This document shows, piece after piece, positions 19,132 to 27,960 of a stretch of DNA of 27,960 nucleotides. The first letter of the stretch is position 1; the number at the start of each line of letters is the position of its first letter. Made by a program: the position numbers and the translations under genes. The notes beneath the pieces were generated by a model, which saw nothing but the letters and a program-made list of their open reading frames with translations, made no database searches and was not told the DNA's origin. The stretch comes from Sporisorium sorghi (lineage: Eukaryota > Basidiomycota > Ustilaginomycetes > Ustilaginales > Ustilaginaceae), in assembly GCA_023212695.1 (NCBI GenBank), contig JALCCG010000272.1, forward strand, positions 1-27,960, read 5' to 3'.

Positions 19132-20486
19132 TTAGAAGCGGAGCGGGGTGAAGAACCACTTGTTCTTGCCCGAGGTGTACTTTTCCTCAAAGATCTGCTT
19201 GATCTGCTTCTTGGCGTCCTCGCGCTGCGACGGCTCCTTGAACGTCTCGGGCGTCACGGCGCCCTTGAGGCCCTCGAGTTCGAGTGCGTAGCGGGTGGGC
19301 ATCAGGTGGTTGTACGAGATCACCTTGACAAACGGCTTGACCTTGCTGCGCTTGGCGATCTTCTTGGCCCCCATGCGCTTGGTCACCTTGGAAGGGTAGC
19401 GCTCAATGCCAGCGGCGACGATGTAAGGGAAAGACTTGTCCTTGCTGCCGTCATCGAACTGCTTGATGACGACAACCTGTGAAAAAGCGATGCGCCAGAT
19501 GAGTGAGTGGGCAGAGATGTCAGTAAAACTGTGCGTGTGGCGGCGATGGTGTAGTTTGCGCTCCGAGCAAACGCAGTGATGCAGCTTCCGGTTCCAGCGT
19601 TACGTGATGCTGATGAGTGTCGTCGAATCCTGGACACGGCTCAACGAGTCGGGTGTGCAGCACGAAATGCCGGTGATGCTGTGGCACAGGGTCGTCGGCC
19701 ATGCTGATGCGGTGTTCTAGACACAACCTGCGCTACTTTACGCAGATAACAAGTGTTGCCTGCATATGATCCGTTGCTGGTCGTCCATGTCCCCGAACCA
19801 CCTGGTGTGCCTGCGTCGTGCGCATTCGTAATCTAGTGTCGTTCTGGCGATATGCTCCCTTCTTCTGGCCCTTGGTACGACGTGCTGCTGTCGCACTGTG
19901 GTGTGTGCCTCTAGGCCGCTTTTCGATGCCCCACTGTACTTGCACTTGATCACAACCCTGAGTCGGACCCTTTCCGCTTGCCTGACCCCCCCTTGTGTCT
20001 TTCCCTCTGTCACTGCGCTGCTAGATTGGTGTTGCCCTTTGTACTGTAACCACCGGCCTGTCTGCACTGCCTGCATGCCAACCTCCTGCTCGTTGCAATC
20101 CTTCAACTGCTATGCTGGTCTGCCAAATGATGCTGATACCGGATGCTGCGTGTTGCCGTACTAAAAATCGGAAGCAGATCCTGGTTTGCTCGTTTGTCGA
20201 TTGTCGAACGGATGCTAACCTTCTTACCGGCGTGACGGCCGCTGAGGACGACGGCGACCTTTCCTGGCTGTTATCGTTCAAGTAAAGAAGTGATCGCACT
20301 AATCAGCAACATGATCTCGAATACGCCCTACTACTCGACCCAAGAAGCATTACGACGCCATAGAAAGTCGATGTCCTTTGACTGGATGCAAGTGTGTCGG
20401 TCTGTCGATGGCGCCTGTCTGCTAGCTTGGGGTCGTTGTCGTCTGTTGTCGGGATTGTGAGAACCTACCTTGTAGATCTTGGGCAT
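19132..20486 (-). CDS. RPL27: 60S ribosomal protein eL27
   Basis: A structural protein of the large ribosomal subunit. Exon 1 (20469-20486, 18 bases) encodes MPKIYK and ends at GTAGGT. Intron 1 is 201 nt (20268-20468). Exon 2 (20220-20267) encodes PGKVAVVLSGRHAGKK. Intron 2 is 743 nt (19477-20219), with donor GTTAGC and acceptor TTTTTCACAG. Exon 3 (19132-19476) encodes VVVIKQFDDGSKDKSFPYIV through NKWFFTPLRF. The spliced protein is 136 residues, exactly the family length in yeast and human. The GTTAGC donor is unusual, but the alternative GTAAGA four codons earlier would break the frame, so it decides the splice. Intron 2 is by far the longest intron here; I found no clear C/D box snoRNA in it. 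The gene is divergent from RPS23. Confidence 0.95.
19477..20219 (-). other. 743-nt intron 2 of RPL27
   Basis: Much longer than the 80-232 nt of the other coding introns here. It has no long conserved frame. On the sense strand I found no RTGATGA box followed by CTGA, so no C/D snoRNA is called; an H/ACA RNA or other structured RNA cannot be judged by eye. Confidence 0.7.
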
Positions 20487-21847
20487 TGTGACGGATGAAG
20501 GGGGGATGATCTTGATGGAGGATGATGGTGACGAGAATGCAGATGTCGAGCGAATAGACTTCTCACTGACCCTGGCTCTGCTGTGCTGGATGCTGCTCCA
20601 GACTCAGTAGCCGACGCTGAGAGGCTCTTGGGTTGCATTCGAGTTTCTCAAGCGGTCACGCCCACGAGCCTCTCCTTCGCTCTCACTTGCGAATTTCTCC
20701 AGAGTCCGTTCAAGACAGCCAACTCGAGAAAGGCCAATCACAACGAGGCTGACCGCCGCTTTCTTGGATTCGACAATTCAAAATTGAGAAAAAGCGGTTG
20801 CAGACAGGCAGACAGGATTTCGAACCAGACGTGCACGTGATGCAAATGCAAAATTTCCCACGATCCTGCTCGACTCTCACTCGCTGACCAGTCAAGTCGA
20901 CTCATCCAAAATCTGACCTAATTTCGGCACCGAACTCTGTTCGATTCGTCAAATAAATTTTGGCTTGCGTGCGCGCAGAAAATGCCGTTGGTCAGCGGTC
21001 ACGGCTGCAGAGCGCACAAAAACGAATCGTTGGGCGAGAGGAGAGAGAGGCTGAGGCAAGACTGACCACATTCGATTGACTGAGTTGCCCAACCGGCGAG
21101 CCAAGTCAAGCAGCGACAGAGAGGCAGGCTGGGGGATACCAAAGGCGCGCTCGCCATCACTCTCCTCTCTTCACCATCAAGACCTTTCGTCTCAATCAAC
21201 AAAGTAGGTATCGATTCGCACATACATCGACATTCGTATGTTATACTCGGCATCATCGACAATCTGCGGGAGTCACACGCAGTCCAACAAAGCCTCGCCA
21301 CTATCGGTCCAGCATCGCCTATCTCAGTCTCGCCTTAGCACAGCAGTTGCAACTCCTATGTCGACCCAGCAAACCTCATATCTATTAGATACGACATCGC
21401 TAGTCCTTCCTTCGTTGCTTTGAGCGGCAGACGGCACCATCTCGAGATCATCTAGCAGTGCCGGAGGAGCCTCTCAGATTGCCACCTATCTTGCTTGTCC
21501 GACAATTTGCAGCATCACTCCACAAAGAAGGAGGAAGTATTGGCAGCATCCGAAGCATCACCTCGGAGCATTAGCGTCTCGGTAGCACGCATCAACAGCA
21601 CTTTGGCTATCAGCGGATTGGTATCGACAGTCACCTATCTACAGAACTCGGCGAACAGAGCGCAAGCAAGGCGGGACCAGAGATTTCAATATTCGCAGGG
21701 GACCGATCAGCAGGGCTTTGACTGTACACCGACGCAGAATGTTTCGATTTCGACACTTTTCGAATTTGCTCAGACACGAACAGGGATCCTTACCACCACC
21801 ATCATCATCATCTCTTTGTTGCACTCTTGCCCTGCAGTTTCTTCAAG
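20487..21847. promoter_or_regulatory. Divergent promoter region RPL27 / RPS23
   Basis: About 1.36 kb shared by two divergent ribosomal protein genes. It has A/T-rich elements near the centre: CAAAATTTCC (about 20849), CCAAAATCTGACC (about 20906), AATTTCGGCACCGAA (20920-20934) and AAATTTTGG (about 20953). On the RPS23 side a GTAGGT donor at 21204 and a pyrimidine-rich CCCTGCAG acceptor ending at 21837, ten bases before the ATG, suggest a 5' UTR intron of about 630 nt; this is inference. Confidence 0.45.
21204..21837 (+). other. Possible 5' UTR intron of RPS23
   Basis: The donor AAAGTAGGTAT at 21204 uses the same GTAGGT as RPL27 intron 1. The acceptor at 21837 follows a CT-rich stretch (CTCTTTGTTGCACTCTTGCC) and precedes TTTCTTCAAG and the ATG. 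Transcript reads would decide this; a long unspliced leader is the alternative. Confidence 0.35.
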
Positions 21848-22511
21848 ATGGCTAAGCCTCGTGGTCTCAACACAGCCCGTAAGCAGGTTTCGACCCGCCG
21901 AGACAACCGATGGGTATGTATCCGCTCAACTGCAACAGCGAGGCAGGCAAGGATGTTCCAAGTCACGGAGCATCAACATGGATCCGGTGTCGAGGTGTCT
22001 TTGTTGGTGACACGAGGAGCCAAGCATAGACGATCTCCGCTTGGACGACCATCCTCTGCCTGCTTCTCTCTGCGTCTTTGGAAGACAATTTGCTGACCTT
22101 TGCTTCCTCACATCCATCGACACCACTCCATTCACACACCAATAGGCCGACGCTCAGTACAAGAAGCGCGCCCTCGGCAACTTCTACAAGACCTCGCCCA
22201 CCGGTGGTTCATCGCAGGCCAAGGGCATCGTTCTCGAGAAGATCGGTGTTGAGGCCAAGCAGCCCAACTCGGCTATCCGAAAGTGTGTCCGTGTGCAGCT
22301 GATCAAGAACGGCAAGAAGGTCGCCGCCTTCGTGCCCAACGACGGCTGTCTCAACTTTGTCGACGAGAACGACGAGGTGCTCATCTCGGGTTTCGGTCGT
22401 GCCGGTAAGGCCAAGGGTGATATCCCCGGTGTTCGTTTCAAGGTCGTCAAGGTCTCTGGTGTCGGTTTGAGGGCTCTCTTCCTCGGCAAGAAGGAGAAGC
22501 CCCGTTCTTAA
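21848..22511 (+). CDS. RPS23: 40S ribosomal protein uS12 (S23)
   Basis: A small-subunit protein at the decoding centre, important for translational accuracy. Exon 1 (21848-21913) encodes [20 protein letters not shown] and RW, ending at a GTATGT donor. The intron is 232 nt (21914-22145) with a CTGAC branch-like site about 50 bases before the TAG acceptor. Exon 2 (22146-22511) starts [13 protein letters not shown] and ends KKEKPRS. The protein is 143 residues, as in human (145 in yeast). The invariant decoding loop [20 protein letters not shown] is intact, including P62, the proline known to be hydroxylated in eukaryotes, and so is [19 protein letters not shown]. The N-terminal 40 residues are less conserved than the rest. 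It is divergent from RPL27 and tandem with the next gene. Confidence 0.97.
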
Positions 22512-22966
22512 ACGGCTGGAGTGTCGCCTTCCTTGTTCTCCTCAATCCTTCGCATTACATGGCCGTCTCTGCTCTAGGATGGTAGCTGCTACCGTTTTAG
22601 ACGGCCTACACACACCCTCACAGGCCCTTTCGCATGTACTTCATATCATTCTCTCATGAACCCCCAAAAACTATAGCGCTCCTTGTGGGCCACCATTCTG
22701 CTACGCTCAGGATTCGAAGATGTTTGCACGAAGAGTGAGGTGAGGTTGTTGTTCGCTGAGGATGATGATGATGGTGGCGGCAGGGGTTCGCGATCTACGC
22801 TGCAGAGGCTGATTGTGATCTAACAATTTAGAAGAAAAAAATCGTCGCGTGCGGAAAAGGACCCTGAAAAGAGCGGCTGCGCCTTCAAGAACAACACTCA
22901 CTCAACCTCCATCCGCACATCAACTCCCTTCTTCTCCATCTCAACGGAGAGAGGCACTCTGGGCTC
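22512..22966. other. Intergenic region RPS23 to the 883-residue gene
   Basis: 455 bases, the only tandem spacer in the window. It holds the RPS23 3' UTR and the promoter of the following gene, with GAAAAAAATCG near 22835. No gene seen. Confidence 0.55.
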
Positions 22967-23953
22967 ATGTCGACGTCGACCAATGGCGCCAGCGCCGGCG
23001 CTGGCCTGAGCAGCGGCCTCTCCCTGCGCGAAAGGATGCGCTTAAAGGCGCAGCAGAAACTTCAAGATCAAGCTGCTTCCTCGTCTCCCGCGAGCAACCC
23101 CATCGATATTGTCGCAATCGATCTCGATGCTGATGACCATGAAGATCTGGGCTCTTTGACTCTAGGACGCAGCAAGCGACAGGCCGCACTCAAGAGGCCG
23201 GGGAGCTACAGCATCGATCCGCTGGACGATAGCTCGCGTCTCAAGCGCCATCCGAACCGGCTTCCCACGTCCGTGGCAAAGTACGCCGCTGTGTCGGTCA
23301 GCAAGGCCAAGGGGATTGATGGTATGCTGCGCGAGCAGCAGCGAAGGAGTAAGAGAGGTACGGATGCAGATGGGTTCTCGAGGGCAGAGGCGATCGCGAA
23401 AAGCATGGAGCAGGAGCGGCTGGGGAGGATGGGCATTGCGTATGGTGACGATAGCGACTCGGACGGTCGCCACGCTGGTCCGAGTGGGAGCTCTCGTCTC
23501 CGAGATTCAAAGGCGGACCGGGCACACGCTTCCTCTTCCTTTTCACGCCATCCATCCGACGCAAATGGAACGGGGCAGCAACAGCTCACAGTCAGGGCAC
23601 TCTCTCCGACCATTCCCTCATTTTTGTGGTCTTCCCAGTCAGAGGCGACTGATTCGGATGATGACGAGCGGGACGAGGCGAACTCAATGACAGTAGAACA
23701 ACGACTCGCAGCTTCCCTTGCTGCCGTCGAAGCAGACGAGGACGAAAAGCAGCTAGCCCTCAACATCCTTCAACGCGATATTGGGGACGATAAGCATCAA
23801 GACAAAGCGCAAAAGCCCAAGGGTCGCATCACGTTTTACAGAACAGGAAAGGTGCTCGCTCCCACCACGACATTCTTCTGCCCGCTTCCCTCGGTCATAA
23901 AGAGCAGCCAAGACAACCGGACCTCTCCAGCAGAAGCCAGTTCGACACCAGCA

Positions 23954-23991
<38 letters not shown>

Positions 23992-25618
23992 TTCTCCACC
24001 AGCCTCAGAGGAGCTCGACTGGAACACACTATCGCGGCACATCCTCCTCGCTGGCTTCCTGCCGCCCTCGCTCGACCTCGACAAGCGCCATATCCGACGT
24101 ATTCTCGTCTGGCTATCCATCTCGTTCATCCTCGAGCACGACGTCATGCAGAGCCGGCTCATCTCCACCCTCTTCCAGTCGCTCGTATTCCAACCCGCAA
24201 AGTCGCACTACCACCGTCAACTCGAATCCGCCATACCCAAAGCCTTGACCGACGTCGTCAGGCGCGTGCCGCACATCCTCAACCGGATCGGAATGGACGA
24301 GGACGTTTTCGAGCAGTGCTTCCCAGACAACGCCAAGGTGACGGACGTGCCGCTGTTCACTGTCGCGCAGCGCAAGCCGCCGTCTGTTTCGTCGTCGCAG
24401 CAGGCCCAGGCGGATGCAAGCACCTCGTCGCCCAGCGCCGAGTTTAGCGGGTTCAAGGTGTACCTCACGCAAGCCGAGCGCGATGATGTCCTGATCAACC
24501 TCGCACGCATGCTCGACATGATCGCGTGCGTTCCCGATCCCACGTTCATCTCGGACAACATCACAATCTGGGCGGGGTACGTTTCGAGCATGGCCATCGC
24601 ATGTGCGGCCACGACGAGCTTCACGCTCGCCTCCCAGGTCGGGGCTGCTTTCAGCAGCATCTTCAGCGCAGCGGCGCGAGAGGGTGGCGAAGCGCTGAGG
24701 GGGCTGCAAGAGCAGGTGTGTCGGCGGACGCTGAGCGCGCTGGGTGGCGATGCGCCGGTCGGGGTGCGCGCGAGGCTGGTGACGGCGCTGCCTGGGGAAG
24801 GTAGGGAAGTGGGCGCGGTGAGGCGGTGGCTGGCGTGGTGTGCGCTGACCGAGCACGTTGTGCGCGCGCGTGCGGCGACGGTGGCAGCGGCAGCTTCGCC
24901 AGATGTCGTCCCGTCGTCGGATCCTTTTGCAGACGAAGTGGAAGAGGGGACGCAGCAGCTGCAGGAGGGGGAGGAGAAGGAGTACTGGAAGGGGATCAAA
25001 TTCGACGCACTGTCGATCGACCTCGATCTGCTCGCTGCTGCGGTGGACGCAGGCGATGCGGCGTCTCCGTTTTACGTTGCGCCGCTGACGGTGGATGGTC
25101 CCGAGCCCAAAACTGCTGCAGGCGAGGAGGATAAAGAGGAGGACGAGAAGAGCACCACCCTATCCCCCGCCCCACCCGCCATCCACCGCACCACCACAGA
25201 CTTCGAAACGATCCTCGCAGCAACGCAACTCCTCGCACACGCCCTGCACGACCTGCCCATCCACATGTGCACCTTCCGCCCACCCGCCGTCGACCGCAGC
25301 ACGCCGACCCCTTCCCAGCCGCACGGCGCCCCCCTTCCCCCCGCCGCCCCGAGCCTCCGCGGCCCACGCGCCCTGCGCCTCGCCCTCGGCCCCTACACCG
25401 CCCTCGACCCGCACGTGGACACCACACGCACAGCAGCGCTGCACGATATCGTGCGCCGCCTCGCCCACGTCAACAGCCGCATTCGCGATAATAGGGGGAA
25501 CGTGATCCTGCAGACGCTCGCTAAAGATGCGCTGCACAGAACGGGGTTGGCGCTCGAGTATCAGCTCGAGGTGTATGGCGCTCCGAGTGGAGGTGGTGCG
25601 GGGTTGTTTGGCCAGTGA
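22967..25618 (+). CDS. Unrecognised 883-residue protein, possible Smc5/6-linked CANIN-type
   Basis: I do not recognise this protein with confidence. The ATG at 22967 opens one uninterrupted frame. Residues 1-280 look disordered, with a basic start (LSLRERMRLKAQQKLQD), Ser/Asp-rich acidic patches (DSDSDG, SEATDSDDDERDE) and possible phosphosites. A poly-Ala run (about 328-341) is encoded by a CAG/AGC-type repeat at 23949-23991. From about 350 the sequence is helical and better ordered: LSRHILLAGFLPPSLDL, HIRRILVWLSISFIL, VRRVPHILNRIGMDEDVFEQ, LINLARMLDMIACVPDPTF, then TIWAGYVSSMAIACAATT. The C-terminal part (about 740-883) has HDIVRRLAHVNSRIRDNRGN. A disordered acidic N-terminus with a helical C-terminal domain is the plan of CANIN (SMC6/NSE5-interacting) proteins; this is a guess from memory and could be wrong. 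Confidence 0.75.
23949..23991 (+). repeat. CAG trinucleotide repeat (poly-Ala coding)
   Basis: About fourteen CAG/AGC-type triplets, with one CAA interruption near the start, within the 883-residue gene; the reading frame makes them Ala. A likely site of length variation between strains. Confidence 0.85.
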
Positions 25619-26097
25619 ACACAAGTCGAAGCGAAATGGACGAGGCTCAGGTATCTGTTTTTCTCGGTGTGAGAAGTGTGAGACAGTTGAGAGCAGCGTG
25701 AACGATGATGTTGAGCCTCTTCGATGCTTGAGCGTGAAGTGATTGGGGGTGAGGCGAAGAGATGTGCCGGTCCACTTGGAGCTCGTTCGGCAGTCTGACA
25801 CAATGGCACTTACCCGCGTGCTTGTGATACGATCTACATCGTAGCTCTTGCGATCATGCTCTCTGCACTGCACTCAGCTCTCCTCCGCTCATCCCACACC
25901 GGCTCGCTCAAGTCTCACACAAGCTGCAAGCCAAACTCCAGAGTCGGACCTCGACCCACACACACAAACCCTCGCACAGCACGATCCAAAAAACTGACAT
26001 TTCCAACGAACCACACCGCGCCGTACAACCACATCCGCCCCCCACCTCTGCCCTGCTCACCCCCTACCGCATTCCATTCCTCCACCCCACGGCAGCC
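25619..26097. other. Convergent 3' spacer, 883-residue gene / carrier gene
   Basis: 479 bases without a gene. It has a small inverted repeat TACGAT-CTAC-ATCGTA at 25828-25843, and a C-rich stretch from about 26030 just beyond the carrier stop. The C-rich part is the carrier 3' UTR on the minus strand. Confidence 0.55.
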
Positions 26098-27558
26098 TCA
26101 GCTAAACGACCCAGCGAACATCGCAATCAACGTCACCCACGCGCCCCTGCCCAAACTCTCCAGCCCCTCCTCATCGATCATCTTGTTGAAACAATCCATG
26201 AGGCCCTCGTAGCGGCGCACGACGGGGGCGCCGAACTCCGCAGCGGCCTCGGCGGGGGTTTGCTCCTCGATGGGTCTGAGTGCGATGACGGGCTCGGGGG
26301 GTTCTGCGCCCGTGAACGACGGTTGCGAGGTGGGGCTTGTGGGGAAGGCGGATGGAGCGGGGTCGGTGGGGGTGCTGGTTTGGCCGAGCACGCGCGCTGC
26401 TTTGCCCGTCGTGTCCGGCGTAGACTTGGCAGCGACATCGTCATCATCGTCATCGTCCTCGATCGCAAACGACGGCCGTCCCGGCAATTCCCCTGGCGAA
26501 CTGGGCAGCGGCTTGTCGACTCCGCTGTCGCTCGACTTCCTCCCGCTTGCCTCTGCATCGCGATACGCGCCGCCGGGCTGCGCCTGAGCCGCAGCAGTCG
26601 CCTGGTGCGAGTACGGCGACGGCGCCGCTCCATTTCCAGCGGGCACACGCGCATACGCGCGGTGCAGCGGGTTCTGCCGCTCCGGCCTTTGCGTCGACAG
26701 CCGCACCATCGCACACTCCAGGGGAGCGAGCACCGCCACGCTGATCACGTTCCACAGCACGAAGATCGGCAACCCCACCGGGCTGATTTCGAGCATGTTC
26801 GAGTTCGGCCCCGCGTACGTCTCGTCGCCCGGCGCCGCAGGATTGGCACCCGGCAGCCCGCCGAGCGAAGGCACAGTGAGCTGGCGCACAATACGCGTAG
26901 CCATCCCGATCCACAGCACGTGCAGCACATTCGCCGCCAACAGCCCAGGCAGCAAATACAGCCGCCAGGGCTGCGTGAACTCGGTGTACGAGAGCAGCTC
27001 GCGCAGGTTCTCGCGCGGCGTGTTGAGCGGCAAAATGCGAGGATGCACGATCGTCCTATACGTGATGACGTTGAGCGGCAAGGCGGCGAGCGAGACGAAG
27101 AGCATGTAGAACAGGTTGGAGAAGAAGCTGAACTGGCCCGGACCCGCGGGACCGGCCCTGTACGCGCTCCCCGGCGAGCTGGCCGACGCGCCGGCAAAGA
27201 AGACAAACGTCAGCGTGCTCAGCGTGAAGATCTGGATGGCGACCGGGATGGCACCCTTGTAGATCCCTGCCCAGCCCTCGAGTCGCTTGGTGCGGAGCAT
27301 CATGGCAAACACGCCCGTCACCACCGGTCCGATTTTTGCGGATGACCGGCGCTCGGACAGCAGGAACGACGACAGCGCCCGAGGCCCGCTCGTGGACCCA
27401 GCTCCGTCTTCCAACACATTGTCGAGGCTGACCGCTTTGGGGAGGTAGTTGGCACGCAGCCGCACAATGGCACCGTTGAAGGGTTGCGAGATGAGCACCG
27501 AGATGCCGATGGATAGCGTGATGGCTATGAGAAAGACAATGGCGTCGAAAAGAAACAT
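26098..27558 (-). CDS. Divergent mitochondrial carrier (SLC25-like) membrane protein
   Basis: A 486-residue membrane protein from the ATG at 27558. An open frame reaches further upstream but crosses an A28 tract and reads as poly-Phe, so I start at MFLFDAIVFLIAITLSIG. Three degenerate SLC25 repeats can be traced. Repeat 1 has QPFNGAIVRLRANYLPK (25-41) and EGWAGIYKG; repeat 2 has LPLNVITYRTIVHPR (about 160-174); repeat 3 has APLECAMVRLSTQ (about 278-290) and, far later, EEGLESLGRGAW near the end. These stand for the Px[DE]xx[KR] and [DE]G...[WYF][KR]G motifs, but the acidic residue is Asn in repeats 1 and 2. A disordered insert of about 140 residues with an Asp run interrupts repeat 3. The last helix seems short (WVTLIAMFAGSFS). 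Substrate and exact membrane are unknown; Ugo1/SLC25A46-like outer-membrane types are possible. Confidence 0.72.
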   Translation of the reverse strand: MFLFDAIVFLIAITLSIGISVLISQPFNGAIVRLRANYLPKAVSLDNVLEDGAGSTSGPRALSSFLLSERRSSAKIGPVVTGVFAMMLRTKRLEGWAGIYKGAIPVAIQIFTLSTLTFVFFAGASASSPGSAYRAGPAGPGQFSFFSNLFYMLFVSLAALPLNVITYRTIVHPRILPLNTPRENLRELLSYTEFTQPWRLYLLPGLLAANVLHVLWIGMATRIVRQLTVPSLGGLPGANPAAPGDETYAGPNSNMLEISPVGLPIFVLWNVISVAVLAPLECAMVRLSTQRPERQNPLHRAYARVPAGNGAAPSPYSHQATAAAQAQPGGAYRDAEASGRKSSDSGVDKPLPSSPGELPGRPSFAIEDDDDDDDVAAKSTPDTTGKAARVLGQTSTPTDPAPSAFPTSPTSQPSFTGAEPPEPVIALRPIEEQTPAEAAAEFGAPVVRRYEGLMDCFNKMIDEEGLESLGRGAWVTLIAMFAGSFS

Positions 27559-27960
27559 TTTTGATGCGTCCGCTTCAAGACGGAGTATGTGGTCCAACGA
27601 GAAAATGAAGCTGACCGAAACTTGTGAGCAAGCTTGAATCCGCTGTCGGCGGAAAATAAGGTTTGAGTCGAGATAGAGGGGCGCCAACACCGATGTAAAC
27701 GATGTGTGTGTATGCTCGCTCGCTCGCTTGCTTGCAATCGCTTGCTGTCGCTCGTCGCCAGTCCGGACGAGTTTCGTTGAAGAGGAAGGGGATGGTGGTG
27801 TTGATGGAAGATAGTCGATGGCAAAAAAGCACGGTCCAAGTGAGCCGAAAGATGTTGAAAAAAAAAAAAAAAAAAAAAAAAAAAAGACCAGGCGGTTTCG
27901 GCCGAGTTTATTTTTGAGCTGGATGCCAAGCATGATTCCATCTACAGCCCGCGCGGTGTG
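27559..27960. promoter_or_regulatory. Upstream region of the carrier gene
   Basis: 402 bases to the window edge, without a gene of its own. It contains an A28 run (27858-27885) and a patch of tandem GCTC/GCTT units (about 27714-27740). This is the promoter and leader of the carrier gene on the minus strand. Confidence 0.5.

Noticed and set aside
19561..19620. TGATGCTGATGAG, C-box-like, in the RPL27 intron
   Set aside because: It is on the strand opposite to the transcript and has no paired D box and terminal stem at the right spacing.
27559..27933. N-terminal extension of the carrier frame
   Set aside because: It runs through an A28 tract giving poly-Phe; the ATG at 27558 begins directly with a membrane segment.

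Overview
The window is nuclear DNA from a fungus. It is most likely a basidiomycete of the smut lineage (Ustilaginomycotina). The evidence is eukaryotic housekeeping genes, short introns (about 80-230 nt, one of 743 nt) with GTRNGT-type donors and CAG/TAG acceptors, GC-rich coding sequence, and low-complexity Ser/Ala/Gln tracts in the regulatory proteins. The species cannot be fixed from this sequence alone. I found no mobile element, CRISPR array, rRNA or tRNA gene, and no secondary-metabolite or virulence cluster.

Eleven protein genes are supported. In order: an HSF-type transcription factor (+, 3163-5370); the TFIIA large subunit TOA1 (-, 5924-6657, 1 intron); a PWWP chromatin protein (+, 7873-9053, 1 intron); a mitochondrial protein resembling a dynamin with a degenerate GTP-binding site (-, 9550-11802); the H2B ubiquitin ligase BRE1 (+, 12638-15064); RNA polymerase subunit RPB10 (-, 15401-15701, 1 intron); translocon subunit SEC61 alpha (+, 16752-18360, 2 introns); ribosomal protein eL27 (-, 19132-20486, 2 introns); ribosomal protein uS12/RPS23 (+, 21848-22511, 1 intron); an unrecognised 883-residue protein, possibly linked to the Smc5/6 complex (+, 22967-25618); and a divergent SLC25-type carrier (-, 26098-27558). 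Several genes needed exons rebuilt by hand, because their first exons are only 10-18 coding bases.

The layout is strict. Genes alternate + and - so that convergent 3' ends (spacers of about 340-770 bp) alternate with divergent shared promoters (0.8-1.4 kb); the only break is the tandem pair RPS23 then the 883-residue gene. The first 3.1 kb has no convincing gene and looks like the promoter and leader of the HSF-type gene. Long poly-A/poly-T runs punctuate the spacers. One region around a 10-N assembly gap (16179-16188) carries two similar segments and looks like an assembly problem.

Functionally this is a core-gene neighbourhood: transcription initiation (TFIIA), polymerase (RPB10), chromatin (PWWP, Bre1), translation (eL27, uS12), secretion (Sec61) and mitochondria. 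I see no sign that the genes form a dedicated pathway. The most interesting items are the pseudo-GTPase dynamin-like mitochondrial protein, the unrecognised 883-residue protein, the divergent carrier, the reordered repeat and dyad cluster in the promoter beside BRE1, and the divergent ribosomal-protein gene pair.
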